This document shows positions 19,542-27,566 of a stretch of 32,665 nucleotides of DNA, one piece after another. The position numbers were made by a program, and so were the translations under genes. The stretch's first letter is position 1. Every line of letters begins with the position of its first letter. This DNA comes from Bacteroidales bacterium (GTDB lineage: Bacteria; Bacteroidota; Bacteroidia; Bacteroidales; JAGONC01): positions 1-32,665 of the forward strand of contig JAQUQD010000035.1 in the NCBI GenBank assembly GCA_028716265.1. The letters are read 5' to 3'. A model generated the notes under the pieces. It worked only from the letters and a program-made list of their open reading frames with translations, did no database searches and was not told the origin of the DNA.

Positions 19542-20126
19542 ATGAGTGCAAAATTCCGGATCATCCTGGTTTCATCCACATTGCTGGCTGTTTTGATCCT
19601 GAGCCACTTCCGGTTGCACTCCCAATCCCTCGAATTCTTTGAGGAGTCACTTCTTTTTAAAATCAGTGATGGCTTCTTCACCGTTGACGGCCAGTATTAT
19701 TTCCGGAACACAGGTCAAAAAGAAATCAAACAGGTGCTGTTTTATCCCTTTCCTGCTGGTGAAGGAGTTGAACCGGCCGACAGCGTCTCTGTCACCGGGA
19801 TCCCTGTTTCCACGGAACAACGGCCGATCCATCAGTCGGAAAAAGGATTTTCGTTCCTTATTCATTTGAAAGCCGGTGAGGAAAAGGCGTACCATATCCA
19901 TTACCGTCAGAAAGTCCGCAACCATGCCACGTACATTCTCACCTCAACCCAGCACTGGGGAAAACCACTTGAGAAAGCATTCTATCAGCTAACTGTACCG
20001 GCGGATCTTCAGGTCACCAGCTTCAGCTATCCACCGGATTACCAGGAAAATAAAACAAACGAAAGGATCTATTACTGGTTCAGGCAGGATTTCATGCCCG
20101 ACAGGGATTTCGAAATTGAGTTCTGA
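19542..20126 (+). CDS. Small exported protein of unknown function
   Basis: This 194-residue protein has one N-terminal hydrophobic segment (about residues 8-26, ending RLHSQ), consistent with a signal peptide. The rest looks like an all-beta extracytoplasmic domain (FTVDGQYYFRNTGQKEIKQ, VLFYPFPAGEGVEPADSV, EKAYHIHYRQKV). The sequence has an aromatic-rich C-terminus and no sorting domain or membrane anchor. It starts 17 bp after the T9SS cargo gene on the same strand, so the two are probably translated from one mRNA. I do not recognise the family, and no catalytic motif is visible. Confidence 0.7.
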   Translation: MSAKFRIILVSSTLLAVLILSHFRLHSQSLEFFEESLLFKISDGFFTVDGQYYFRNTGQKEIKQVLFYPFPAGEGVEPADSVSVTGIPVSTEQRPIHQSEKGFSFLIHLKAGEEKAYHIHYRQKVRNHATYILTSTQHWGKPLEKAFYQLTVPADLQVTSFSYPPDYQENKTNERIYYWFRQDFMPDRDFEIEF

Positions 20127-20167
20127 ATACTGGTTAACACTTTACCCACAGTCGGCTTCAGTATAGT

Positions 20168-20274
20168 TTAACCACGGAGGCGCTCCGAGGATTCAGAGAG
20201 GCGCACGAAGTTTCGAAATTTCATCATCCCTCTCGATGCGCCTCCGCGTATCCTCCTGCGCCTCTGTGGTTAAG
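20168..20274. terminator. Long imperfect inverted repeat between convergent genes
   Basis: The arms at 20168-20210 and 20231-20274 pair imperfectly over about 43 bp. The outer ends are TTAACCACGGAGGCGC and GCGCCTCTGTGGTTAA, with further GAGGCGCA/TGCGCCTC pairing inside. The centre has TTTCGAAA. It lies between the end of the small exported-protein gene (+) and the end of the radical SAM gene (-), where a bidirectional terminator would be expected. It may also be two facing copies of the CCTCTGTGGT repeat. Confidence 0.6.
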
Positions 20275-20300
20275 CTAAAAAATTCTCTCTGCAACGCCGT

Positions 20301-21689
20301 TTACTCCTCTGCATAATACTGCTCCACCGTCTGCCGGTACGTCAGGTGATTCGTATAAAATCCCCACAGCGCCGCATTCAACCCCTTTTTTGCCCACCTA
20401 ACCGGATTGGGATGCCAGCAGTTGAGAAAGGTCCGGATCAACCGGATTCTGAGGCTATTCCTATTATACAGTTTTTTCCAGATGTTTTTCATTGCCGCTG
20501 AAAGAGCCTCAGGTGACATTTTGTTTGGCCGGAAGGTGGTGACAAACATGTTGTAATGTTGCCAATCCTCCGGGAAATCTTTTTTTATCAGCCTGTCCGC
20601 ACCAACCATTTTTTCAAACAGACGAGTGCCCGGATAGGGTGTCAGGATGGTCGCCTGGATGGCATCCACGCCGGACCTGTTGATATAGGACTTCCTCCGG
20701 TAAAGATCATCGACCGTGTCGCTCTCCAGTCCGAAGATGAATGCCCCCAGAACAACGATCCCATAACGGTGCAGGCATCTGAATACGGACCGGTACTGCT
20801 TCACGCCCAGCTTCAGATTGGCCATTTTATGGATCTCCTGAAGATTCTCGACCTTTTCCGATTCGATGCCCAGCAACAGCATCTTACAACCACTCTGCGC
20901 AGCCAGTTTCACAAGTTCCGGATCATCAGCTATGTTCATGCTGGCCTGCGAGAACCACTCTTTATTTAACTTTCGGTCGATCATACCCCGAAACAACTCC
21001 CTGGCGTGTTCCCGGGTTAGTTTGTTGTGACCAATGATATTATCATCCACGAAAAAGATCCTTCGTTTTGGAATGCTTTCCAGTTCGTCCAGTATTTCCT
21101 TTACGGGCCGGAGTCTGTACCTGGTCCCATTAAAAGCCGATACAGTACAAAAGTTGCAATCCATCGGGCAACCCCGTGTGGTTTGTACGGAGGCATATAT
21201 TAGCATGGAATGGCTGAGGTCGTGCCGGGGCCTGGGTATGGCATCCAGGTCAGGTAATCCCCCCTCATATCGCTTCTTTAATTTACCGGCCTCAAAATCG
21301 GCGATCACCTCCGGCCAGGCTCCCTCTGCCTCCCCCGTGAACATCGTGTCGACATAGGGCACGGCATCTTCAGGGATCATACTTGCGTGAATACCTCCCA
21401 TCACGACAGGAACACCTCTGGTGCGGAAGATCCGTGCAATCTCATAGGCGCGGTTTGCATTGGAGGTAAATGAAGTCAATCCCACCAAGTCCGCTTCCCT
21501 GAAAGTGACCAGATCCAAATTCTCATCCAGAATCTCCACCTGCCAGTGCGACGGTGTGAGCGCAGCCACAATGGCGAGTCCCAAGGATTCATAGACCGTA
21601 TGCAGGTTGAATTCAATCCCCTTTTTGATCATCTGATTCCGGGGATTGATCAGCAGAAGCCTTTTAGTTTTGGATTCTTTTTCGGACAT
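20301..21689 (-). CDS. B12-binding-domain radical SAM protein
   Basis: The 462-residue protein has an N-terminal cobalamin-binding-like Rossmann domain (LLLINPRN, EILDENLDL, GGIHASMIPEDA) without the DxHxxG histidine motif. The radical SAM barrel follows, with the cluster motif CPMDCNFC (C174, C178, C181). Later blocks such as FFVDDNIIG and LLLGIESEKVENL match the large BchE/HpnP-like class that also includes many methyltransferases and lipid- or cofactor-modifying enzymes. The C-terminal 90 residues are hydrophilic and of unknown role. It is the last gene of the long minus-strand run, after etfA and a repeat-filled gap. A link to fatty-acid metabolism is possible but unproved. Confidence 0.8.
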   Translation of the reverse strand: MSEKESKTKRLLLINPRNQMIKKGIEFNLHTVYESLGLAIVAALTPSHWQVEILDENLDLVTFREADLVGLTSFTSNANRAYEIARIFRTRGVPVVMGGIHASMIPEDAVPYVDTMFTGEAEGAWPEVIADFEAGKLKKRYEGGLPDLDAIPRPRHDLSHSMLIYASVQTTRGCPMDCNFCTVSAFNGTRYRLRPVKEILDELESIPKRRIFFVDDNIIGHNKLTREHARELFRGMIDRKLNKEWFSQASMNIADDPELVKLAAQSGCKMLLLGIESEKVENLQEIHKMANLKLGVKQYRSVFRCLHRYGIVVLGAFIFGLESDTVDDLYRRKSYINRSGVDAIQATILTPYPGTRLFEKMVGADRLIKKDFPEDWQHYNMFVTTFRPNKMSPEALSAAMKNIWKKLYNRNSLRIRLIRTFLNCWHPNPVRWAKKGLNAALWGFYTNHLTYRQTVEQYYAEE

Positions 21690-21709
21690 GGAATCAAAGG
21701 AAATTTAAA

Positions 21710-21789
21710 TGTCAATTGTCAATTGTCAACTGCCAATGTTCAATGGCTGACTGCTGACTGTTGACTGCTGACTGTTGACTGTTGACTGA
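21710..21789. repeat. M2-M3 repeat array between etfA and the radical SAM gene
   Basis: M2-like words (TGTCAATTG twice, then TGTCAACTG and TGTTCAATGG) up to about 21746 are followed by an M3 array of 7-bp units alternating TGACTGC and TGACTGT. The array ends one base before the etfA stop codon. The order M2 then M3 agrees with the other composite gaps. Confidence 0.85.
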
Positions 21790-21790
21790 A

Positions 21791-22762
21791 TCACTCCCCT
21801 TTCATCTCCCGCACTGCGGCGATCATCTCCGGCAGCACCTTCATGGCATCGCCCACGATACCGTAGTCCGCCGCTTCAAAGATGGGTGCATCGGGGTCCT
21901 TGTTGATCGCCACGATGCATTTTGACGAGCTTACTCCTGCCAGGTGCTGGATGGCGCCTGAAATCCCGAACGCCATGTAAAGATTCGGGGCAATGATCTT
22001 GCCGGTTTGTCCGGTATGCTCTTCATGGGGACGCCAGCCTTCGTCGGAGACAGGCCGCGAACAGGCGGTGGCAGCCCCCAGCACACGGGCCAGCTCTTCG
22101 AGCGGAGCCCAGTTCTCCGGACCTTTCATGCCACGTCCGCCCGAAACGACCACCTCCGCATCAGTCAGCAGGATCTTACCCGTGATTTTGCTCACCTCTT
22201 CCACGCTGGTCCTGAAATCATGTTCCGCCAGATCGGGAAGGAATTCTTCAATAGCGGCAACGCCTCCGGTTTCCTTTACGCCGAAGGAATTCTGCAAAAG
22301 GGTGAGGATGCGGACAGGCGATTTGATCACGATCGTGGCAAAGGCTTTTCCGTTAAAAGCCTTTTTATGGATGGTGAACGGTTCTACACTCAAAGGAAGT
22401 CCAGCAACTCCGGCACCTACGCCCGCCTTCAGCTTGACCGACAGTCTCGGTGCCACGGCCTTTCCGGTGAAATTATTGGCCATCACCACCACCTGCGCAT
22501 TCTCCCTGATGGCTGCCTGATACAGCACCGATGCATAGGCCTGGTTCACCAGCTGGCTCAGCCGTGCATCTTGGACGGACAGCACCCTGCTGGCACCATA
22601 TTTCCCGAGGGCTGTGAGCTCCGTGTCGCTCACGTCACCTACGGAAACTGCGACAGTTTCCGTATCCAGCATCCCAGCGATGGCATGCGCGTAGGACACC
22701 AGTTCATAGGACAGCTTCTTGAACTTCCCATCCCAGTTTTCGGTATAGACTAGTACTGACAT
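21791..22762 (-). CDS. etfA: Electron transfer flavoprotein, alpha subunit
   Basis: EtfA carries the FAD of the soluble electron carrier between acyl-CoA dehydrogenases and the membrane. The C-terminal FAD domain is clear: [14 protein letters not shown], the SRPVSDEGW and [18 protein letters not shown] blocks, [11 protein letters not shown] and [18 protein letters not shown]. The 323-residue length is usual. etfB lies 74 bp upstream on the same strand. Together with the acyl-CoA dehydrogenase upstream and the Fe-S quinone oxidoreductase at 16.1 kb it forms a plausible electron path from butyryl-CoA to menaquinone. I cannot decide from sequence alone whether the ETF is bifurcating. Confidence 0.95.
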   Translation of the reverse strand: MSVLVYTENWDGKFKKLSYELVSYAHAIAGMLDTETVAVSVGDVSDTELTALGKYGASRVLSVQDARLSQLVNQAYASVLYQAAIRENAQVVVMANNFTGKAVAPRLSVKLKAGVGAGVAGLPLSVEPFTIHKKAFNGKAFATIVIKSPVRILTLLQNSFGVKETGGVAAIEEFLPDLAEHDFRTSVEEVSKITGKILLTDAEVVVSGGRGMKGPENWAPLEELARVLGAATACSRPVSDEGWRPHEEHTGQTGKIIAPNLYMAFGISGAIQHLAGVSSSKCIVAINKDPDAPIFEAADYGIVGDAMKVLPEMIAAVREMKGE

Positions 22763-22836
22763 ATGATTTTCGTTTGTCGGTTTTCGATTTTCGTTATATT
22801 ATTTCTCCTCTCTCTTTTCTCCTCTCTACTCTCATT

Positions 22837-23586
22837 TCAGATGATCTTCGCTTCCGTGTGCAGCAACTGCACCAGCTCCCGCACGTTGTCTTCCGCAACC
22901 ATCCTGCATTTTGCCTTGGCAGGCGGAAGCTCGTAACGGATGTGCTCCACCAGCACCTCGGGGGCAACCGGTTCAACCACCTTCAGCGGCTTGGTGCGTG
23001 CCATCATGATGCCCCGCATGGAAGGGATCCGCGGCTCCAGTGCGATCCCTTTCTGAACGATGGCTACGAAAGGAGCCGTTACGGAAAGCGTTTCTTTTCC
23101 CCCGTCAATCTCCCGCTTCACCTTAAACCTACCATTTTCAACCGTCACGGAAGAAACTGACGAAACAGAGGGAATATCCAGGAACTCGGAGATCATGCCT
23201 CCCACCATCGAATTGTTGTAATCTGATGACTCGATACCGCACATGATCAGATCATACCCCTCGCTACGAATTGCTTCAGCGATCTGGCGGGCCACATCAT
23301 AAGCATCCGTGGCCTGACTGTTGACCCGGATGGCATCATCGGCGCCGATGGCAAGCGCCTTACGAATGGTCGGCTCAACATCCGCCAGCCCGACCGTTAT
23401 CACGGTCACCTTTTCAATGCCGCTGCCAGGCTCTTCCTTCAGCTGCAGCGCCCTGGTCAGGGCCAGTTCGTCCCATGGATTGATGATCCATTGGACTCCG
23501 GTCGTATCAAATACCGTATTTCCGTCTTTGAACCTGACCTTCGTCGTGGTGTCAGGGACGTTGCTCATGCAAATCAGAATCTTCAT
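22837..23586 (-). CDS. etfB: Electron transfer flavoprotein, beta subunit
   Basis: EtfB pairs with EtfA and binds the second nucleotide or flavin. Family features are the N-terminal KILICMSNVPDTTTKVRF, NPWDELALTRALQL, ALAIGADDAIRV and the GIESSDYNNSMVGGMISE strand used for nucleotide binding. The 249-residue length is typical. The start MKILICMSN at 23586 is preceded by M2-type repeats rather than a clear ribosome binding site. The gene lies between an S23-type gene and etfA on the same strand. Confidence 0.95.
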   Translation of the reverse strand: MKILICMSNVPDTTTKVRFKDGNTVFDTTGVQWIINPWDELALTRALQLKEEPGSGIEKVTVITVGLADVEPTIRKALAIGADDAIRVNSQATDAYDVARQIAEAIRSEGYDLIMCGIESSDYNNSMVGGMISEFLDIPSVSSVSSVTVENGRFKVKREIDGGKETLSVTAPFVAIVQKGIALEPRIPSMRGIMMARTKPLKVVEPVAPEVLVEHIRYELPPAKAKCRMVAEDNVRELVQLLHTEAKII

Positions 23587-23630
23587 GGTTCTATTGTTCT
23601 ATTGTTCTATTGTTAAATTGTTAAATTGCA
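23587..23630. repeat. M2 array between the S23 gene and etfB; left arm of an 18-bp inverted repeat
   Basis: GTTCTATT units are followed by TGTTAAATTGTTAAATTG at 23611-23628. The last part overlaps the S23 stop codon (23621-23623). The 18-bp sequence recurs in reverse complement at 24021-24038, on the other side of the S23 gene. Confidence 0.85.
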
Positions 23631-24004
23631 AGTTTTTCGTTGGTAAATTTGATCAGGTGATTGATTTCTTTTTCTAATTGGAGCAGTTCAGCCAGAATTT
23701 TATCATACTCGTCATGGCCGATCAATCCTCTTGTTTTCGATTTCTCATTCCAATCGAGGGTTTCTTTAATGGATCCCTGACTGATCCTAAAAAATTTAAT
23801 CTTATCCTTTTTTGAATACCTCCCAAATCCCTCCGCAATATTGGCTGATATCGAATCCGCTGCTCTAACTAATTGTTTACCAACAGTATCTTTCTCAAAA
23901 TAATTCCATTTGATGACAACCTGCCAGATATAATTACTAAGATTATAAGCTAGTTTATATGAACTTAAATCATTAAGTTTTAGAAATTTCTTCCCCTCTA
24001 CCAT
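23621..24004 (-). CDS. Four-helix-bundle protein of the S23 / rRNA intervening-sequence family
   Basis: This 127-residue protein matches the S23 family of small helical proteins, first found in intervening sequences of 23S rRNA genes and related to the Avd proteins of diversity-generating retroelements. Characteristic blocks are LSSYKLAYNLSNYIW, QLVRAADSISANIAEGFGR and LDWNEKSKTRGLI. Its role as a free-standing gene is unknown. It is clearly more AT-rich than etfB and the acyl-CoA dehydrogenase gene on either side. It interrupts an otherwise purely metabolic order and is bracketed by an 18-bp perfect inverted repeat, so it looks like an inserted cassette. No reverse transcriptase or variable repeat was seen nearby. 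Confidence 0.88.
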   Translation of the reverse strand: MVEGKKFLKLNDLSSYKLAYNLSNYIWQVVIKWNYFEKDTVGKQLVRAADSISANIAEGFGRYSKKDKIKFFRISQGSIKETLDWNEKSKTRGLIGHDEYDKILAELLQLEKEINHLIKFTNEKLAI

Positions 24005-24014
24005 GCCCCCAATA

Positions 24015-24050
24015 AATTAACAATTTAACAATTTAACAGTTTAACAATTT
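24015..24050. repeat. Inverted M2 array upstream of the S23 gene; right arm of the 18-bp inverted repeat
   Basis: About four AACAATTT units, including CAATTTAACAATTTAACA at 24021-24038. This is the only clear M2 array in the window with the reverse orientation relative to minus-strand transcription, and it pairs perfectly with 23611-23628. Confidence 0.85.
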
Positions 24051-24051
24051 A

Positions 24052-25194
24052 TCACCCTTTGACCAACGCTCTTGCTATCACGATCTTCTGTATCTCCGAC
24101 GTCCCCTCATAGATCTGCGTGACCTTCGCGTCGCGCATCAGGCGTTCCACATGGTATTCCTTCACATATCCGTAGCCCCCGTGGATCTGCACCGCTTCGG
24201 TGGTGACTTCCATGGCGATGTCGGCAGCATACTGCTTGGCCATGGAGCTGGCCATACCGAAGGGTTGCCCCTGGTCTTTCAGCCATGCCGCCTTATGGAC
24301 CAGGTTGCGTGCATTTTCCACCCTCACGGCCATGTCGGCCAGCTTGAAGGCGATGGCCTGGTGCTCAATAAGCAGTTTACCAAACGCCTTCCGCTCCTGC
24401 GCATATTTCAGGGAGCGTTCCAGTGCACCGGCCGCAATGCCCGTTGCCTGTGCAGCGATCCCAATACGACCTATTTCGAGCATCTTCATGGCGAACTTGA
24501 ATCCGAAGCCATCTTCGCCGATGCGGTTCTCTTTGGGCACCTTTACGTCGGTGAACATCACCGAGTGGGTGTCGGAGCTGCGCATACCCATCTTATCCTC
24601 GTGGGGACCGAGGGAGATGCCGGGTGAGTCCTTGTCAATAATAAAGGCATTGATTCCCTTGTGCCCCAGTTCAGGATACGTCTGGGCAATGGTGATGTAC
24701 ACCGAGCCGCTGTCAGCGCTGGAGATCCAGTTCTTTGTGCCGTTCAGCAGGTAATGATCGCCTTTATCTTCAGCAAGGGTTTTCTGCCGGGAGGCATCCG
24801 AACCCGCTTCCGGCTCGGACAGCAGGAACGCCCCGATCTTTTCACCCGATGCCAGCCAGGGAAGGTACTTACCCTTCTGGAAATCATTGCCGAATTTTTC
24901 GATCCCGCTGCATGCCAGCGAATTGTGTACAGCCAGCAACACACCTACCGAGGCATCGATCTTTGAAAATTCCTCGATGGCCATGCAGTAGCCCACCGTG
25001 TCCATCCCAATCCCTCCATAGGCCGGACTGACCATCATCCCGAAAAAGCCAAGCTCCCTGAGGTTCTTTACATGTTCGTAAGGAAACTCTGCCCGGGTAT
25101 CACGTTCGATCACATCTTTAATAAGTTCCCGTTCAGCGTAGTCTCTGGCAGCCTGCTGTATCATGCGCTGCTCTTCCGTAAAGGCAAAGTCCAT
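24052..25194 (-). CDS. Short-chain acyl-CoA dehydrogenase (butyryl-CoA dehydrogenase-like)
   Basis: The enzyme oxidises a short-chain acyl-CoA to its enoyl-CoA, passing electrons to ETF. The 380-residue length and blocks such as LSEPEAGSDASRQKT, QIHGGYGYVKEYHVER and RDAKVTQIYEGTSEIQ are standard. The catalytic base is the Glu of QIYEGTSE (E363), the position used by butyryl-CoA and short-chain enzymes. It is followed on the same strand by S23, etfB and etfA, the classic partner set. With enoyl-CoA hydratase, hydroxyacyl-CoA dehydrogenase and thiolase upstream, butyryl-CoA is the most likely substrate; a branched-chain acyl-CoA is the alternative. A -7 box lies 24 nt before the ATG. Confidence 0.93.
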   Translation of the reverse strand: MDFAFTEEQRMIQQAARDYAERELIKDVIERDTRAEFPYEHVKNLRELGFFGMMVSPAYGGIGMDTVGYCMAIEEFSKIDASVGVLLAVHNSLACSGIEKFGNDFQKGKYLPWLASGEKIGAFLLSEPEAGSDASRQKTLAEDKGDHYLLNGTKNWISSADSGSVYITIAQTYPELGHKGINAFIIDKDSPGISLGPHEDKMGMRSSDTHSVMFTDVKVPKENRIGEDGFGFKFAMKMLEIGRIGIAAQATGIAAGALERSLKYAQERKAFGKLLIEHQAIAFKLADMAVRVENARNLVHKAAWLKDQGQPFGMASSMAKQYAADIAMEVTTEAVQIHGGYGYVKEYHVERLMRDAKVTQIYEGTSEIQKIVIARALVKG

Positions 25195-25217
25195 GAGGAA
25201 TAATTGGTTGAAAGAAG

Positions 25218-25225
25218 CAAAAATA
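25218..25225 (-). promoter_or_regulatory. Possible -7 box before the acyl-CoA dehydrogenase gene
   Basis: Minus strand TATTTTTG matches TAnnTTTG, about 23 nt before the start codon. No -33 element is visible at normal spacing, in an AT-rich stretch where chance matches are likely. Confidence 0.3.
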
Positions 25226-25257
25226 GGAAAAATGATGAAACGGGGGAAATTTTATTA

Positions 25258-25376
25258 GCCTCAAGCCTCAAGCTTCAAGCTACAAGTTTATTATCGCATG
25301 TTTTTATTGACTGTTGACTGCTGACTGCTGACTGTTGACTGCTGACTGCTGACTGCTGACTGCTGACTGACTACTG
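25258..25376. repeat. M4 words followed by a long M3 array
   Basis: CCTCAAGCCTCAAGCTTCAAG (M4 words, about 25258-25287) is followed, after a short AT-rich spacer, by about nine 7-bp M3 units (TGACTGC/TGACTGT) from 25308. The array overlaps the end of the alpha/beta hydrolase gene and supplies its stop codon. Confidence 0.85.
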
Positions 25377-26150
25377 GCTACTTACCACGCCCCCGATAAA
25401 TTCCGTCATCCTCCCCAGCACAAACTCCTCCGCCTGCTGATGGGGGATATGTCCGCAATCGGGAATGATCTCTGCTTCTATGGGTGCTTTAACATGTTTG
25501 CTGATCGACCAGAGCTGTTCCTCCGTTCCGTATTCATCCTGTCTTCCCTGGATAAACAGAAGAGGTGCTGTGACATGAGGCAGGTAAGATTCGATGTTCC
25601 ATTCTCCGGCCCGTTCATCCGTCCAGACATTTGCCCAACCCCAGAAAGCCGAATCGGTATTCGGACCGTGGTATTTTATAAGCCGTTGTCTCAGGTCGCC
25701 GTACCGATAAGCCCAGATGGCAGCTTTAAGTCCCTGGGCCGATACGTCTTCGATTTTAACGTGGGGAGCTTCAAGGATCAGTGCCTGTACGCGTTCAGGA
25801 AATCTTGAAGCAAATAAAAGGGCAATGGAACCACCGTCGCTGTGCCCGACCAGGATCAGGGGTTTATGGATGTTCAGCTTTTCCAGCAGCTCCGGCAGTA
25901 CCTCAAAGGCTTCATGAAACAGGAAATCCGGCTGACGCGGTTCCAGAAGTTCATCGGACGTGCCGTACCCGTAACGATCATAGACGATACCCGTCAGCAT
26001 GGTTGCTTTGCAAAGCTGATCAGGGAAGTCCTTCCATTTCGCGATACACCCGAGGCCTTCATGCAGGAAGATCAAGACAGGGGACCAGACAGATTTCCGG
26101 ATGATCCTGTAACCCAGCGTATGACCCTGAACTTGTATCTTACGAACCAT
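25371..26150 (-). CDS. Alpha/beta hydrolase
   Basis: A 259-residue alpha/beta-fold hydrolase. The nucleophile elbow is GHSDGG (S104), with the acid probably D205 (QGRQDEYGT) and the base H234 (DCGHIPH). HEGLG at residues 30-34 is the oxyanion-hole region. The small cap and the sequence LILEAPHVKIED recall the esterase/haloperoxidase-like group; the substrate is unknown. The last residues (VVSSQ) and the stop codon run into the M3 repeat array, so the original C-terminus may have been altered by repeat growth. It lies in the beta-oxidation gene run, where a thioesterase or ester hydrolase would make sense, but nothing specific shows that. Confidence 0.85.
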   Translation of the reverse strand: MVRKIQVQGHTLGYRIIRKSVWSPVLIFLHEGLGCIAKWKDFPDQLCKATMLTGIVYDRYGYGTSDELLEPRQPDFLFHEAFEVLPELLEKLNIHKPLILVGHSDGGSIALLFASRFPERVQALILEAPHVKIEDVSAQGLKAAIWAYRYGDLRQRLIKYHGPNTDSAFWGWANVWTDERAGEWNIESYLPHVTAPLLFIQGRQDEYGTEEQLWSISKHVKAPIEAEIIPDCGHIPHQQAEEFVLGRMTEFIGGVVSSQ

Positions 26151-26154
26151 CCCT

Positions 26155-26190
26155 CCTCCGTGTCCTCCTTTATTCCTCCGTGGTCTAAGT
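26155..26190. repeat. CCTCCGTG intergenic repeat
   Basis: Words of the type CCTCCGTGTCCTCC and CCTCCGTGGTCTAAG follow the hydrolase start codon on its upstream side. They belong to the family seen at 18308-18368 and 20231-20274. Confidence 0.6.
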
Positions 26191-26280
26191 AGTTAAATGT
26201 AATGTTCGAATCCCAAGGTATCCCTATTGATAGCCGGACTGGACCTTTATTCCGGTGCAATGACCGGGGAATCTACCTAA

Positions 26281-26330
26281 TACCCCTCCTCCGTCCCCTC
26301 CCCTGCTAGCAGGGGAGGGGTGCAGGGGTA
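26281..26330. terminator. Nested GC-rich palindrome
   Basis: A 26-bp perfect palindrome (26295-26320, CCCCTCCCCTGCT on one arm) sits inside outer arms TACCCCT (26281-26287) and AGGGGTA (26324-26330). It lies between the nitronate-monooxygenase-like gene and the hydrolase gene, both on the minus strand. It would form a very stable hairpin, but there is no T run. It is the longest of three M5 elements, so it may be a dispersed repeat rather than a dedicated terminator. Confidence 0.5.
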
Positions 26331-26356
26331 GGGTACATTGAACGTTTCTTTTACTC

Positions 26357-27304
26357 CTAAAACTTTTCCTCTGCCAGTTCCCTCTTTGCCTGATGAAATT
26401 CCAGCATGATCTCCTCCACGATCTCCCCCGCCGGCTTGATCGCATCGATCTGTGCCGACACCTGCCCGATCTCCAGCTCCCCTTCCTCTGTATTTCCCTC
26501 GAACATGCCGAGTTTGGCCCTGCCGCGTCCCAGTAAACCAAGGATCTCCTCACGTGAAGCGCCCCTGTTCTCCAGCTCCTCTACTTTCCGGAAGAATTCG
26601 TTTTTTATCAGGCGTACGGGGATGATGCGTTTCAAGGTAAGGTGCGTGTCCCCGTCGCGGGCTTCCAGGATCTTTTGCTTAAAAGCCGGATGTGCAGACG
26701 ATTCCACCGAAGCGGCAAAGCGGCTGCCGATCTGCACGCCCTCCGCCCCGAGAGCAAAGGCAGCCAGCATCGCCCGGCCGGAGGCAATCCCCCCGGCAGC
26801 GATGAGCGGTAAGGAAACGGATTTCCGGATCAGCGGGATCAACGCCATGGTAGTGGTCTCTTCAATGCCATTATGGCCTCCCGCCTCAAAGCCTTCGGCC
26901 ACAATGGCGTCCACACCGGCCTCCTCGCATTTGACAGCAAACTTCTGATTGGCAATGACATGGGCCACTACCATACCCTGCTGTTTAAACAATGAGGTGT
27001 ATTTTTTGGGATTGCCGGCCGATGTAAAAACGATCTTCACGCCCTCCCCGATCACAATGTCGATCATTTCATCCATCTGGGGGTAGATCAGGGGAAGGTT
27101 GACTCCAAACGGCTTCTGCGTGGCCGCTTTTACCTTTCGGATATGCTGGCGGAAAATATCGGGGTACATCGAACCTCCACCAATGAGCCCCAGTCCCCCG
27201 GCGTTGCTCACGGCCGAAGCGAGTTCCCATCCGCTGCACCAGATCATCCCGCCCTGAATGATGGGATAGCGGATCCCGAACAACTCAGTTACCCGGTTGC
27301 TCAT
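26357..27304 (-). CDS. Nitronate monooxygenase / FabK-like FMN flavoprotein
   Basis: The protein belongs to the 2-nitropropane dioxygenase family of FMN TIM barrels, which includes nitronate monooxygenases and FabK enoyl-ACP reductases. Motifs: FGIRYPIIQGGM at the N-terminus, SNAGGLGLIGGG, the active-site GFEAGGHNG, PLIAAGGIASGRAM and GAEGVQIGSRF. The frame is open to 27412, but the first 36 codons overlap the DUF4342 gene in another frame. The ATG at 27304 (MSNRVTELFG) begins just before the DUF4342 stop codon, with a 20-bp overlap and an upstream GAGG, suggesting translational coupling. In this setting an acyl-thioester-related reaction is as likely as nitronate oxidation. Confidence 0.87.
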   Translation of the reverse strand: MSNRVTELFGIRYPIIQGGMIWCSGWELASAVSNAGGLGLIGGGSMYPDIFRQHIRKVKAATQKPFGVNLPLIYPQMDEMIDIVIGEGVKIVFTSAGNPKKYTSLFKQQGMVVAHVIANQKFAVKCEEAGVDAIVAEGFEAGGHNGIEETTTMALIPLIRKSVSLPLIAAGGIASGRAMLAAFALGAEGVQIGSRFAASVESSAHPAFKQKILEARDGDTHLTLKRIIPVRLIKNEFFRKVEELENRGASREEILGLLGRGRAKLGMFEGNTEEGELEIGQVSAQIDAIKPAGEIVEEIMLEFHQAKRELAEEKF

Positions 27305-27566
27305 CTTTTTTTGCCTCAGGTTCCTCTTCCGACTTGTATACCTCAATGGTATAATCGGCTGCCAGCGCAGCAACTGCTCCAACTGCGGCCAGGATGGGTG
27401 CGAAAACGGCACCGATCACTCCAAAAGTAAGGGGCAGTTCCATGATGGTTTTGCCTTCGTCATTTTTAATGATGATCCTCCGGATATTCCCTTCATGAAT
27501 GATATCTTTTACTTTGTCAAGAAGCTCCTGGCCTTTTACTTTAAATTCCTCTTTGAATTCGGGCAT
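27285..27566 (-). CDS. DUF4342 domain protein
   Basis: This 93-residue protein matches the DUF4342 family: an amphipathic N-terminal helix (EEFKVKGQELLDKVKDIIH), then EGNIRRIIIKNDEGKTIMELP, then one hydrophobic segment (FGVIGAVFAPILAAVGAVAAL) that probably lies in or on the membrane. The C-terminus is charged (SEEEPEAKKDEQPGN) and overlaps the start of the next gene by 20 bp. The function of the family is unknown. Confidence 0.88.
   Translation of the reverse strand: MPEFKEEFKVKGQELLDKVKDIIHEGNIRRIIIKNDEGKTIMELPLTFGVIGAVFAPILAAVGAVAALAADYTIEVYKSEEEPEAKKDEQPGN

Noticed and set aside
23621..24004. Diversity-generating retroelement based on the Avd-like S23 protein
   Set aside because: No reverse transcriptase, template repeat or variable-repeat target gene was seen in the window.
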